From positions 434,001 to 498,000 of the forward strand of contig CAVQCN010000003.1 in the NCBI GenBank assembly GCA_963711035.1: a stretch of DNA of 64,000 bases, written 5' to 3'. The first letter of the stretch is position 1; each line of letters opens with the position of its first letter. Source of the DNA: WHTK01 sp963711035 (lineage in GTDB: Bacteria > Chloroflexota > Dehalococcoidia > DSTF01 > WHTK01). Of this stretch, positions 25,341-34,428 are shown piece by piece. A program made the position numbers and the translations under genes. The notes beneath the pieces were generated by a model that did no database searches, was not told the DNA's origin, and saw nothing but the letters and a program-made list of their open reading frames with translations.

Positions 25341-26183
25341 TCACCCGGCCGTGAAGACTTGCAGGTCCTCGCCTACGGTTACCGGGCCTTTGAAGTCTCG
25401 TGCCGCCTCGTCCTGCAGCTTCTCAGTCGTGCCGCCGCGCATGACGAGGTGGCTGAGCACGAGGTGCTTGGCGGCGGCGTCCTGCGCGATCTTGCCGACC
25501 TCGTCCGACGGAGTGTGGTAGGCGTTCACGGCCCGGCGTCGCATGATCAGCCACGGATCGGCGTCGGCGGGCGGTTCGGGGCCCGCCTCGATCACTTCGT
25601 GCACCAGGATGTCGGCGCCCTGCGCGCGCTGGATCAGGTTCTCGCAGCGTCTCGTGTCGCCGGAGATGACGATGGAGGCGTCGGGGCCGTCCATGCGATA
25701 GCCGAAGGCTTCATCGACCTGCACGTGGTCGACGCGGAAGGCGCCGAGTTGCCAGTCGGAGCCGGCACACTTCCAGCCTTCCTCCACCTCCTCGACCTTT
25801 GGGATAAGCCACTCCTTGTGCAGGCCTTCGCCGTCTGGCGTGCGGGTGCGCACGGCGATGTCGTAGGCGAAAGCGTCGAGCAGCGTCTCGACGAAGCGCT
25901 TTGTACCGGGCGGCCCGGCGATTTCGGGCGGCGCGTCCCACCAGCGACCTACCCAACCGGCCCAGAGCAGGTCGGCGAGGCCGGTGATGTGGTCGGAGTG
26001 CAGGTGGGTGATGGCTAATCGCCGGATGGAGCGGCGCGCGTAGCCAGCCTCGACGAGGCGATGGGCGACGCCAGCGCCGCAATCAATCAGCACCAGATCG
26101 CCGCCGGACTCGATGACTTGGCTGGGCCCGCGGCGTTGCGGATTGGCGCCCGGCGTGCCCGTGCCGAGCAGCGTGAGCTTCAT
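25341..26183 (-). CDS. MBL-fold metallo-hydrolase (RNase Z-like)
   Basis: Protein of 280 residues. The metal motif THLHSDHITGL (about residues 60-70) gives H-x-H-x-D-H. An Asp ligand occurs in IVISGDTRRCENL, and a further His in LVLSHLVMRGG. LLGTGTPGANPQRRGPSQV is the typical start of RNase Z/arylsulfatase-like members of the fold. It is first in the leftward group with the ASST-like protein (40-base gap). An arylsulfatase role would fit the neighbour, but this is inference. Confidence 0.87.
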   Translation of the reverse strand: MKLTLLGTGTPGANPQRRGPSQVIESGGDLVLIDCGAGVAHRLVEAGYARRSIRRLAITHLHSDHITGLADLLWAGWVGRWWDAPPEIAGPPGTKRFVETLLDAFAYDIAVRTRTPDGEGLHKEWLIPKVEEVEEGWKCAGSDWQLGAFRVDHVQVDEAFGYRMDGPDASIVISGDTRRCENLIQRAQGADILVHEVIEAGPEPPADADPWLIMRRRAVNAYHTPSDEVGKIAQDAAAKHLVLSHLVMRGGTTEKLQDEAARDFKGPVTVGEDLQVFTAG

Positions 26184-26244
26184 ATCTTCCCTGTGCCCCT
26201 CTCTCGCCCCGCAAGCCTACGCTGAAGGCCGCGATTTCGCCAGA

Positions 26245-28629
26245 TCAGGACATAAGCTCTCGCGCGACCTCGGCCAGGTTCAGGCGTCTCACGAAGCGCA
26301 CGGTCGGGATGCCGGCCAGCAGAACCGTGATCAGCGCGCCCAGGGCGGCGAGCACGTAGGTGCGCGTGAAGATCACGAGCGGCATGTCGATGATGTCGCT
26401 TTGGTACAGCGACGCGAAGTAATGGGCAATGACCAGCCCGATCGGGATGCCAAGGACGACTCCCACGGCCCCCACCAGCGCGTTCTCGACGAACAACACC
26501 TCGACCACGCGTCTGAGCGAGGTGCCGATGATGCGCATCGTCGCCAGCTCTCGCTGCCGTTCAAGCGTTCCGATCGTGATCGAGTTGAAGATGACGACGA
26601 AGCCGAGCACGGCGCCGAAGGCCAGCATGATTGTCACGAAGACGATGAACAGGGTGCTGAACTGGCCGATGTAGTCCTTCACGTCCTGCTTGAGCTGGAC
26701 GGTAGCGACGCCGGAGACGTCGTAGAGATCGGCCTGCACCTGGCTGGCGTCCCTACCCTTGATCTGCACCAGCATCGAGGTGCCGGCTGGACCGTCGCCG
26801 AGCAGGCTCGAAGCCGTGTCGAGGTCCGTGACCAACACGCTGCCCAGCGGCTGGGTGACGATTCCGTCGACCGTGAGCTGCGTCGGCCCTGCGCTGCTCG
26901 CGAGGGGCTGCAGGCTCACCGTGTCGCCGGTGTGAAGGCCGAGGCTTTTGGCCTCCGTCTCGGGAAGCAGCAGGCCGTTGCCGGGGCGGACCTGGTGGTG
27001 GTCGGGCGTGTAGACGCGCAGCAGATCCTTTTCCGGCTGCACGCCTTGCAGCAGCACGTCCGACTGCTTCCCGTTGGCTGATATCTGGACTGGCACCTCC
27101 GCGATCGTCTCTACGGACTGGATGCCAGCGATCGTCTTGACGTCCTGCTCCGTGGAAAGCGGGAACGGCGCCGAGAAGTCGACGCGCGCGTCGTAGTTCT
27201 GGATCGAGTCGAACTGCAGGTTGACCGCGTTCTGGAACGAATCGAGCAGGCTGGCGGCGACGAGGACCAGCGCCACGCCCGCGCTGATGCCGAGCGCCGT
27301 GAACAGCGAGCGGCGTGGCACGCGGAAGATGTTGCGCAGCGGCAGCTTGACCACAGAGGGGAGCTTGCGAGCGCCGGGCAGCAGGCGCTCCAACGGCAGG
27401 CGCAGGCCGCGCGGCGGCGCCGGCGGGCGCATCGCTTCGGCGGGCGGGATGCGTGCGGCCGACCAGGCGGGCAGCAGGCTCGAGAGGAGTACGGCGCCGA
27501 GGCCCGCCGCGAAACCGATGACGATCAGGGACCAGTTCGCGCTGACGACCACGAACGGCACGTGCAGACTGCTGGCGTAGCCGCGCGTCGTCAGGTCGGC
27601 GAGCAGCCAGCCACCTATGGTGCCCAAGGTGGCGCCCACGAGCCCGACGAGCAGGCCGAAGCCCACGTAGTGGCGCATGATGGCGCCGCGTCCGTAGCCC
27701 ATGGCGCGCATCACGCCGATCTGGCCGCGCTGGCTCTGCATCATGCGGTTGAGCAGGGTGTAGACGGCCAGGCCGCCCACCAGCAGGAAGAGCACCGGGA
27801 AGACCAACGCCAGGCTTCGGAAGCTATCGAGGTCCAGGTTCAGCAGACGGTTCGAGAGCTCGTGGGCGCGGTCGGTCATCTTGCTGGGTCCGTACGGTTG
27901 CAGCACCGAGGTCACCTGCCCCGTCGCCGTGTCCAGGCTGGCGCCGGGCGCGAGGCGGACAGCGACATCGTTGATCTGCCCCGACCGCCCCAGGAAGGAC
28001 GCGAGCGTGTCGTAGGGCAGGAACAGCACGCCGAATTGCGAGGGCGGCGTGAACATCTCCTGCTCGTTGCGCGCCGCGAACAGGTACTCCGGTGAGACGA
28101 CGAGGCCGGCGACGTTGAGGTCCAGCGTCGTGCCGTCCGGAGCCGTGGTTTGGATCTGGTCGCCGACCTTGAGGTGGTTGAAGCTGGCGAAGCCCTGCTC
28201 CAGCAGCACGTCGTTGGGGTTCTGCAGGTAGTGGCCCTTGATCACGGAGACGTCGTTCACGCCGGGGCGCTGGTCGCTGCCGGCCGTGAATGCCACGCTG
28301 ACCAGCCGGCCGACAATGCGCTGCGATTCGAGGCGCTGGGCCGAGATCGGCAGGTCGACGACGAGGCGCCCCTCCGCCGCTTGCACGTCCGGCAGGGCCC
28401 GGATCTGGTCGGCCGCGCTGGTTGGCGCGCTGTCGAAGTCGAACCAGGCATCCGCCATCGAGAGCTGCTCGTAAGTGCGGTCGTAGGAGCGGCGCAGGTT
28501 CTGGAAGGAGCCGTAGCTGGCGACGAAGATCGCGACGCCCAGCGCCGTAGCTACGCAGACGGCGACGAACTGCCAGCGCGAGCGGCGGACGTCTCGCAGA
28601 GTCTTGAGGGTGGTGCGGGAGAGTCTCAC
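26245..28629 (-). CDS. ABC transporter permease of the FtsX/MacB family
   Basis: Protein of about 794 residues with ten predicted helices arranged as two FtsX units (FVAVCVATALGVAIFVASYG near the start; LALVFPVLFLLVGGLAVYTL; LIVIGFAAGLGAVLLSSLLP; LFIVFVTIMLAFGAVLGFVV near the C-terminus), each with a large extracellular domain. GTG 28629 is chosen because it overlaps the ATPase stop (GTGA) and is followed by VRLSRTTLKTLRDVRRSRWQ. The frame stays open upstream without coding character. With the ATPase it would act on envelope lipids, lipoproteins or a peptide. Confidence 0.9.
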   Translation of the reverse strand: MRLSRTTLKTLRDVRRSRWQFVAVCVATALGVAIFVASYGSFQNLRRSYDRTYEQLSMADAWFDFDSAPTSAADQIRALPDVQAAEGRLVVDLPISAQRLESQRIVGRLVSVAFTAGSDQRPGVNDVSVIKGHYLQNPNDVLLEQGFASFNHLKVGDQIQTTAPDGTTLDLNVAGLVVSPEYLFAARNEQEMFTPPSQFGVLFLPYDTLASFLGRSGQINDVAVRLAPGASLDTATGQVTSVLQPYGPSKMTDRAHELSNRLLNLDLDSFRSLALVFPVLFLLVGGLAVYTLLNRMMQSQRGQIGVMRAMGYGRGAIMRHYVGFGLLVGLVGATLGTIGGWLLADLTTRGYASSLHVPFVVVSANWSLIVIGFAAGLGAVLLSSLLPAWSAARIPPAEAMRPPAPPRGLRLPLERLLPGARKLPSVVKLPLRNIFRVPRRSLFTALGISAGVALVLVAASLLDSFQNAVNLQFDSIQNYDARVDFSAPFPLSTEQDVKTIAGIQSVETIAEVPVQISANGKQSDVLLQGVQPEKDLLRVYTPDHHQVRPGNGLLLPETEAKSLGLHTGDTVSLQPLASSAGPTQLTVDGIVTQPLGSVLVTDLDTASSLLGDGPAGTSMLVQIKGRDASQVQADLYDVSGVATVQLKQDVKDYIGQFSTLFIVFVTIMLAFGAVLGFVVIFNSITIGTLERQRELATMRIIGTSLRRVVEVLFVENALVGAVGVVLGIPIGLVIAHYFASLYQSDIIDMPLVIFTRTYVLAALGALITVLLAGIPTVRFVRRLNLAEVARELMS

Positions 28630-29348
28630 CAGGTAAGCTCGGCGGCGGCCTGCGGCGACTGGTTGACGTCCACCGAGGCGATCTTGCCGTCGCGCAGCCG
28701 CACGACGCGGTCGGCCATGCGGCCGATGACCGAGTTGTGCGTGACGACGACAAAGGTCTTCTGCCGCTCCTGGCCCAGCTCCTTCATGTAGGCGAGCACC
28801 GCCTTGCCGGTCTCTTCGTCCAGGCTGCCGGTCGGTTCGTCGCACAGGACGAGAGGCGGATCGGTGACCAGGGCCCGGGCGATGGCGACGCGCTGCTGCT
28901 CGCCGCCGGACAGTTCGGAGGGGAAGTGATCGGCTCGGTCGCGCAGGCCGACTTCGGCCAGCACGTCGAGCGCATCGCGCGGCTGGGGCGAGAGTTCGGC
29001 GGCCATCTCGACGTTCTCGATGGCCGTGAGGGTGGGGATCAGGTTGAAGAACTGGAACACGAAGCCGACGTGACGGCGGTACTCGGTGAGTCCGGCGTCC
29101 GACAGGTCACTGATGTCGCGTCCTTCGACCACGACGCTGCCGCTCGTCGCCGTGTCGATGCCGCCGAGGATGTTGAGCAGCGTCGTCTTGCCCGATCCGG
29201 ACGGGCCGAGGATGACGATGAACTCGCCCACCGGAAGATCGAGGTTGACGTTGTCGAGGGCTTGCAGGGCGAGGTCGCCGCTGCCGTAGGTCTTGGAGAC
29301 GTGATCGAGGTGCGCGATCGGCGCCGGAGGGGCGTCGGGGCTGGTCAT
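28626..29348 (-). CDS. ABC transporter ATP-binding protein (LolD/MacB type)
   Basis: ATPase of 240 residues. Walker A is GPSGSGKTTLLN, the Q-loop is FVFQFFNLIP, the signature is LSGGEQQRVAIARAL, Walker B is LVLCDEPTGSLDE and the switch His is in VVTHNS. Start and stop overlap the P-type ATPase (29345-29348) and the permease (28626-28629), so all three genes are coupled. It energises the FtsX-like permease. Confidence 0.93.
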   Translation of the reverse strand: MTSPDAPPAPIAHLDHVSKTYGSGDLALQALDNVNLDLPVGEFIVILGPSGSGKTTLLNILGGIDTATSGSVVVEGRDISDLSDAGLTEYRRHVGFVFQFFNLIPTLTAIENVEMAAELSPQPRDALDVLAEVGLRDRADHFPSELSGGEQQRVAIARALVTDPPLVLCDEPTGSLDEETGKAVLAYMKELGQERQKTFVVVTHNSVIGRMADRVVRLRDGKIASVDVNQSPQAAAELTW

Positions 29349-31804
29349 GAGGCAGCCTTTCTCTTTTCGCGAATGCGGTCCAGGGTCGAGTAGGCGAGCA
29401 GCTTCACCTGGTCGTTAATCAAAAACCATCCCACCGCGTAGCACCAGACCAGGCCGGCCTTCTCCCAGCCGATTGGCGTGATCAGGAAGCCGTACACGGC
29501 GATGAGCGTCGCAATGCTCTGTGCAGCAGTGACGGCGCCGACCAGGATCCAGCTGGGCCGATCCGACCAGAAGCGTCCCCGGGTGCGTGTCAGGAAGATC
29601 GTCATCTGGCCGGCGGCCGAGAGCTTCAGGTAGATCAGCGTCTGAATCGTGGCGCGGTCGAGGTTGAAAACGCGGTCCGCCAGCACGAACAGGCTGAAGG
29701 AGGCAACGACGCCGATACCACCCAGGGCAGAGGAGACACCCAGGACGCGCCCCATGTCCCATCGTTCCGGCGTCTCCGAGTAGATGACGCGGTCATAGGC
29801 GATCGAGAGGATGGCGCCGTCGTTGAGCAGCGCCAGCAGCACGATCATGACGGCTGTCACCGGGTAGAAGTCGAACACGATGATGGAGAAGCTCATGAAG
29901 AGCAGCACACGGATCGTCTCAGCTATGCGATAGATCGCATAGCTGTTCATGTGCTGGAAGATCTTCCGGCTTTCCTTGATGGCGTCGATGACTACGCTGA
30001 GGCCCGGCGCCAGCAGGGCAATGTCCGCGGCGGCGCGGGCAGCGTCGGTTGCGCCGGAGACGGCGATGCCGGCATCCGCCTGCTTCAGTGCTGGAGCGTC
30101 GTTCACGCCGTCGCCCGTCATGCCCACGATGTGGCCGCGCTTCTGCAGCACGTCGACGAGGGCGAACTTGTGCTCCGGGTAGACCTGCGCGAAGCCGTCG
30201 GCGTCTTCGATCGCATCGAAGACGCCGTCGCCGGTCTTGTTCGATGCCTCGGCCAGCAGCGTGGCGTCGACGATGTTCGTGCCCAGGTCGAGACGCTGGC
30301 TGATCTCACGGGCAATGGCGACCTGATCGCCGGTGACCATCTTGATGTCGAGGCCCAGATCGCGGGCTTCGGCGATCGTCTTGGCTGCATCTTCACGGGG
30401 CGGGTCGAAGAGGGGGAGCACGCCGAGGTAGTGCCAGGCGCCGTCCTTGTCGGTGCGCGCTACGCCGAGAGAGCGGAAGCCGCGCTTGGCGAAGCCATCG
30501 ACCGCCTGCGTGACCGCCGGACCAACGCCCTCGGCGTCGGCTGCCATGGCCATGATCACCTGGGGTGCACCCTTCGCGACCTTGATCTCGGGTCCGTCGT
30601 CGGTGCGCACCGACGCCTCGGTATGCTTGATCACCGGGTCGAAGGGCTGGAACGAGGTAACGTGGTAGTGATCGAACTTGTTGGCGTCCTTCACGCCGCT
30701 GAGCACGGCCAGATCGATCAAGTCGCCGTCTTCGGCGCGCGAGGCCAGAGCGGCGGCGGTCACGATTTCGTCGGCCGTGACTCCCGGCAGCGTGAAGGGG
30801 TCGCCGAGGGTAAGCCGGTTCTGGGTGAGCGTGCCGGTCTTGTCGCAGCAAAGCACGTCCATGCCCGCCATCTCTTCAATGGCGGCCAGGCGGGTGACAA
30901 TCGCCTCCTTGCGAGCGAGGTTGCGGGCTCCCACCGCCATCGTGATCGAGAGCACGGTTGGCATGGCGACCGGGATGCCGGCCACGATCAGCACGAGAGC
31001 GAACTGCATCGTCGAGCTGAGACTCTGCGAGCGGGCGATCGAAACCGCCACGATGAGCGTCACCAGGAATACAGCGACGATGATGAGGAAGTTGCCGATG
31101 CGCAGCACGGCGCGCTGGAAGTGGCTGACGGCGTGCGCCGTCTCCACCAGGTAGGCCGTCTTGCCGAAGTAGGTGCGGTTGCCCGTCGCTTCGACGCCGG
31201 CTTCCATCTCGCCCCGCTTGATTACGGAGCCGGAGAAGACCTGCTCGCCTTCGTGACGCGTCACTGGCAGCGATTCGCCGGTGAGCAGCGACTGGTCGAT
31301 CTCCATCTCGCCGTCCCCTTGCAGGCGCGCGTCGGCGGGGACGATTTCGCCCAGGCGCAGGCGGATGAGGTCGCCCGGCACCACCTCTCGGGCCGGGATG
31401 CTGTGCCAGGCGCCATCACGTAGCACGCGCGCCTGCAGCGAAAGGCGGGCCTTGAGCGCTGCGATGGCGTTGCCGGCCTGGAACTCCTCCCAAAAGCCGA
31501 CGACGGCGTTGGCCGCGAGCAGGACCAGGATGATGGCGAGGTCGTCCCAGTGCTTGACGGCAGCCGAGAGCGCCGCGGCCGCCTCGATCATCCAGGGGAT
31601 AGGGCCCCAGAAGTAACCGAGGAAGGTGAGCACAACGTTGCGCTCGACCTCGAGGATTTCGTTGAAGCCGTAGAGGTTGAGACGGGCCTCGGCTTCCTGC
31701 GTCGAGAGGCCGGTGGTCTCAGCGGGAGTGGCCTGCTCCGAACCGGCCACACCGGGCGGGGTGCGGTTGGCGGAGTGCTCGCCGGAGCCGAAGGTGTTCG
31801 CCAT
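29345..31804 (-). CDS. P-type proton-pumping ATPase (plasma-membrane H+-ATPase type)
   Basis: P-type ATPase of 819 residues. The cation-transporter N-terminal domain (GLSTQEAEARLNLYGFNE) leads to the actuator motif LLTGESLPVT, the phosphorylation site CCDKTGTLTQNRL near residue 320, and the hinge MTGDGVNDAPALKQADAGIA. About ten membrane helices flank these. Length, lack of heavy-metal Cys motifs and the helix-4 sequence VAGIPVAMPTVLS point to the PMA-type (P3A) group, which exports H+. It is first in an operon with the ABC exporter. A perfect palindrome lies 34 bases upstream. Confidence 0.9.
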   Translation of the reverse strand: MANTFGSGEHSANRTPPGVAGSEQATPAETTGLSTQEAEARLNLYGFNEILEVERNVVLTFLGYFWGPIPWMIEAAAALSAAVKHWDDLAIILVLLAANAVVGFWEEFQAGNAIAALKARLSLQARVLRDGAWHSIPAREVVPGDLIRLRLGEIVPADARLQGDGEMEIDQSLLTGESLPVTRHEGEQVFSGSVIKRGEMEAGVEATGNRTYFGKTAYLVETAHAVSHFQRAVLRIGNFLIIVAVFLVTLIVAVSIARSQSLSSTMQFALVLIVAGIPVAMPTVLSITMAVGARNLARKEAIVTRLAAIEEMAGMDVLCCDKTGTLTQNRLTLGDPFTLPGVTADEIVTAAALASRAEDGDLIDLAVLSGVKDANKFDHYHVTSFQPFDPVIKHTEASVRTDDGPEIKVAKGAPQVIMAMAADAEGVGPAVTQAVDGFAKRGFRSLGVARTDKDGAWHYLGVLPLFDPPREDAAKTIAEARDLGLDIKMVTGDQVAIAREISQRLDLGTNIVDATLLAEASNKTGDGVFDAIEDADGFAQVYPEHKFALVDVLQKRGHIVGMTGDGVNDAPALKQADAGIAVSGATDAARAAADIALLAPGLSVVIDAIKESRKIFQHMNSYAIYRIAETIRVLLFMSFSIIVFDFYPVTAVMIVLLALLNDGAILSIAYDRVIYSETPERWDMGRVLGVSSALGGIGVVASFSLFVLADRVFNLDRATIQTLIYLKLSAAGQMTIFLTRTRGRFWSDRPSWILVGAVTAAQSIATLIAVYGFLITPIGWEKAGLVWCYAVGWFLINDQVKLLAYSTLDRIREKRKAAS

Positions 31805-31837
31805 AGGACGGGACCTTGTCTTCCGTCCCTAAGCCTA

Positions 31838-31857
31838 CTCCGTTATCGATAACGGAG
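31838..31857. promoter_or_regulatory. Perfect 20-bp palindrome upstream of the P-type ATPase
   Basis: The half-site CTCCGTTATC is followed directly by its complement GATAACGGAG. It lies 34 bases upstream of the ATPase start, in the promoter-proximal region of a leftward operon. Such even, spacer-free dyads are typical operators for dimeric repressors. No cognate regulator is adjacent except the TetR gene at 32312, which has a different palindrome of its own. Confidence 0.6.
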
Positions 31858-31936
31858 CGAACCTTGGCGCCGGTTCATGCCATTCCGTGCAAGGAAAGGG
31901 CGGCCAGTGTGAGGCACCGGCCGCCCTCGTCGTACT

Positions 31937-32242
31937 TCACGCGGTCGCCTTGCCGAGGATTGGCCCAATCGTGTCCACCACGTCGAGACGCTGAACCGTA
32001 GGTTCGGATGCGGGGCGGCGGCCGCCGAAGGCGCGGTCGACGGCCGGGTGGATGCGCTGCTCGAAGGCGCGAGCATTCGCCTCTTCGCTCTCCCAGACTT
32101 CGATGTAGTAGAGCGAGCCGTTCTCACGGCGCACGCAGAGGTGCAGCAGCAGGCCTTCAATGGGTTCGGAGCCGATCTCCTGCGTGATGCGGCTGTACAT
32201 CTCTTCCGTGATCGGAACGTCCTGTGTGTAGGCGTAGACCAT
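31937..32242 (-). CDS. Small dimeric alpha-beta-barrel (ABM-like) protein
   Basis: Protein of 101 residues. The pattern EGLLLHLCVRRENGSLYYIE then VWESEEANARAFEQRIHPAV resembles antibiotic-biosynthesis-monooxygenase-like small barrels, where a strand, helix and strand set forms a dimer. No cofactor site is visible. It is divergent from a TetR regulator and their shared operator sits 28 bases upstream of its start, so it is probably the regulated target. The reaction is unknown. Confidence 0.72.
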   Translation of the reverse strand: MVYAYTQDVPITEEMYSRITQEIGSEPIEGLLLHLCVRRENGSLYYIEVWESEEANARAFEQRIHPAVDRAFGGRRPASEPTVQRLDVVDTIGPILGKATA

Positions 32243-32269
32243 GGTCGTCGTCCTCCGGCCTCCAAATTT

Positions 32270-32290
32270 AATCCGAATACTATTCGGATT
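32270..32290. promoter_or_regulatory. Perfect palindromic TetR operator between divergent genes
   Basis: AATCCGAATA (32270-32279) and TATTCGGATT (32281-32290) are exact complements around a single central C. The site lies 28 bases upstream of the small barrel gene and 22 bases before the TetR start, where a bound dimer would block both promoters. A TACAAT at 32299-32304 could be the -10 for the regulator. Confidence 0.8.
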
Positions 32291-32311
32291 GATATGCGTA
32301 CAATAGGCAGC

Positions 32312-32962
32312 ATGAACGACACCGTCAAGTCGAGGCGCGCTTACGATCGCAGCCATCGCGCCGAGCAGGCGGCGAGCACACGCCGAGCGATCCTGGCGGC
32401 CGCCCGCGATCTGTTTGTGCGACAGGGTTATGTCCGAACGACGGTCGGCCAGATCGCCCGGCAAGCGGACGTGAACGTCGACACCATCTACGCTGCCGTG
32501 GGGCGCAAGTCGGCACTGTTGCGCGAACTGGTCGAGACTGCGCTCTCCGGCCGCGACGAAGCAGTGCCGGCTCGAGAACGCGAGTACGTGAGGCAGATCC
32601 AGGCGGCGCATGACGCACGCGCAAAGCTCGAGATATACGCGGCGGCGATTGCCGAGATCCAGCCTCGCATGGCTCCTGTCTTCCTCGCGCTGCGGGACGC
32701 TGCTGCCAAGGACGAGGCTTGCGCCGCTCTCTGGCGCGAGATCGGCGAGCGTCGCGCGCGCAATATGCGCGAGCTGGCGGCGAATCTACGCGCGACCGGC
32801 GAGCTCCGCCCTGATCTGACTGACGACCAGGTTGCCGACGTGATCTGGAGCATGAATGCGGCCGAGTACTGGGTGCTGCTGGTCAACGGGCGCGGCTGGA
32901 CCCCGGAGCAGTTTCGGAACTGGTTGACGGACGCCTGGATACGGCTCCTCCTCTTCCGGTGA
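32312..32962 (+). CDS. TetR-family transcriptional regulator
   Basis: Repressor of 216 residues. The N-terminal helix-turn-helix is TRRAILAAARDLFVRQGYVR then TTVGQIARQADVNVDTIYAA, followed by GRKSALLRELVETAL. The C-terminal ligand and dimer domain is helical and not diagnostic. ATG 32312 is used; ATG 32294 is in frame but lies against the operator. If TACAAT at 32299 is the -10, the transcript may be nearly leaderless. Autoregulation and control of the divergent barrel gene are inferred from the operator. Confidence 0.88.
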   Translation: MNDTVKSRRAYDRSHRAEQAASTRRAILAAARDLFVRQGYVRTTVGQIARQADVNVDTIYAAVGRKSALLRELVETALSGRDEAVPAREREYVRQIQAAHDARAKLEIYAAAIAEIQPRMAPVFLALRDAAAKDEACAALWREIGERRARNMRELAANLRATGELRPDLTDDQVADVIWSMNAAEYWVLLVNGRGWTPEQFRNWLTDAWIRLLLFR

Positions 32963-32967
32963 GGCGG

Positions 32968-34326
32968 TCAGGCGGCAGTGCGCCTCCGTGTTTGCCAGAT
33001 GAGGCGCAGCAGGTAGACGGCAAAGATGACCATGCCCGTCTCTGCCAGGGAGCCGGCGACCGCCATCCACAGGTTGCGTTGGTCGTAGGACCAGCCGTCG
33101 CCGGCCAACGCGGGCGCGACCCGAAGGGCCGCTGCCAGGTCAATCAAACCGGCGAGCAAGATGGCCAGCCGACGCTGCAGGTTGGGCCGCTGCCGCTGCA
33201 CGGCAAACTCCGGCAGGATCATCAGCGACATGCCGAGGATCAGGTTCGTCACGACGCCGACGCCCAGGGCGTGGCGCACTGCATCGAACTCATATTGCGA
33301 CGGCAGCTCAGCCTTCGAGAACGCCTTGAGGCCGGCGTAGACCGCGACGACCGACGCCACGACGAGCCAGACGAAGGCGCTGCGGATCAGCCAGAGCTGT
33401 GGTCGAGACGCCGGCCGCAGCCGGTTCGTGGCGGCGCGCAGCACACCGGCCTGCCAGACCAGCCCCAGGAGGACGAGGCCTGTCATGATGAAGCCGAGGT
33501 CGGCAAGTCGTGCGATGACTGTCGAGAACGACACGTACTGCAGATAGAGGAGCGATGCGGCGAGCAGTCCGGCGCTGCCGCTCAATCCGACCGGCAGCAG
33601 GCGGGCGCCTCGCCCCGGCCGCTCGACGCCGACGACGACGGGCAGGGCGCGCAGCGCGACCCCGGTGATGAAGACGAGCAGGAACCCCAGCAGCTCCAAC
33701 TGCACGATGGCGTTGTCGGCCAGGTACGGGATGTCTCGCTCGCCATGGGAAACGGCGTCGATCGCGGCCCAGGTCGCGACCAGCGTGGCCGCGAACAGCA
33801 GCATTGCGCCCAGCATGAAGGCCAGGCTCGAGGCGTCCGGGCGTCGGGCTTCATCGACGACGGTCGCGGCGACGAGGAAGAGGAAGCAGCTACTGCCGAG
33901 CAGCAGGCAGAACGACGAGGCAATCAGCAATGCGTCATGCAGGTCGCCGTAGAACCAGGGCATGAGGATGGCTCGAAGGATCAGCCCGGTGACGATCAGC
34001 CACAGCACGAAGGGAGCGAGGCCCGCGAACGCCAGCCGGGCGCTGGCGAATCGTGGCAGCAGGCGCAGGCTGACGCCCAGCGCGAAGAGGCCGGCGAAAC
34101 CCAGCAACTGCACCTGTCCGTGTGCTTGAATCAGGTCCGCGGTCCGTTCCGCGTGTCCCACGCCGAGGAGCCGGGTCAGAGGCACGTGAATACCGAGCAC
34201 GAAGCCAACCAGCGTGGCCATCAAGAGACTCGCCACCAGATAGCTTCGGTATGCCTGGTCTGACGGCGCGGTCAGGCCAGGCTGTGGAGTCGTCTCCCGA
34301 GTCTCGGGCGTTCCTCGCGTGTTCAA
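32968..34326 (-). CDS. NnrS-family membrane protein
   Basis: Integral membrane protein of 452 residues with about twelve helices (e.g. SYLVASLLMATLVGFVLGIH, LAFMLGAMLLFAATLVATWA). Conserved His residues occur in LIQAHGQVQLLGFAGLFALG, the hallmark of NnrS, a haem/copper membrane protein linked to nitric oxide response. The likely start is TTG 34326, which has a weak ribosome site, so the true start could be further in. It is the last gene in the leftward group with DUF2231, ApbE and the ferric-reductase-like protein. Confidence 0.82.
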   Translation of the reverse strand: MNTRGTPETRETTPQPGLTAPSDQAYRSYLVASLLMATLVGFVLGIHVPLTRLLGVGHAERTADLIQAHGQVQLLGFAGLFALGVSLRLLPRFASARLAFAGLAPFVLWLIVTGLILRAILMPWFYGDLHDALLIASSFCLLLGSSCFLFLVAATVVDEARRPDASSLAFMLGAMLLFAATLVATWAAIDAVSHGERDIPYLADNAIVQLELLGFLLVFITGVALRALPVVVGVERPGRGARLLPVGLSGSAGLLAASLLYLQYVSFSTVIARLADLGFIMTGLVLLGLVWQAGVLRAATNRLRPASRPQLWLIRSAFVWLVVASVVAVYAGLKAFSKAELPSQYEFDAVRHALGVGVVTNLILGMSLMILPEFAVQRQRPNLQRRLAILLAGLIDLAAALRVAPALAGDGWSYDQRNLWMAVAGSLAETGMVIFAVYLLRLIWQTRRRTAA

Positions 34327-34428
34327 TCGACCATCGAGGTCAGGGTAGCGCCACTCGAGCCGTCATGGCGGTGCCGGATGTGGTCGATTGAAGGTCCTGT
34401 TAGCTCTGGATCGAGGCCTTGAGGCCGC

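Noticed and set aside
29951..31423. Long plus-strand frame opposite the P-type ATPase
   Set aside because: Antisense composition; the ATPase has all catalytic motifs.
32959..34263. Long plus-strand frame opposite the NnrS gene
   Set aside because: Arg/Gln/His/Asp-rich low-complexity translation, typical of the antisense of a GC-rich membrane protein; NnrS on the other strand has clear helices and motifs.
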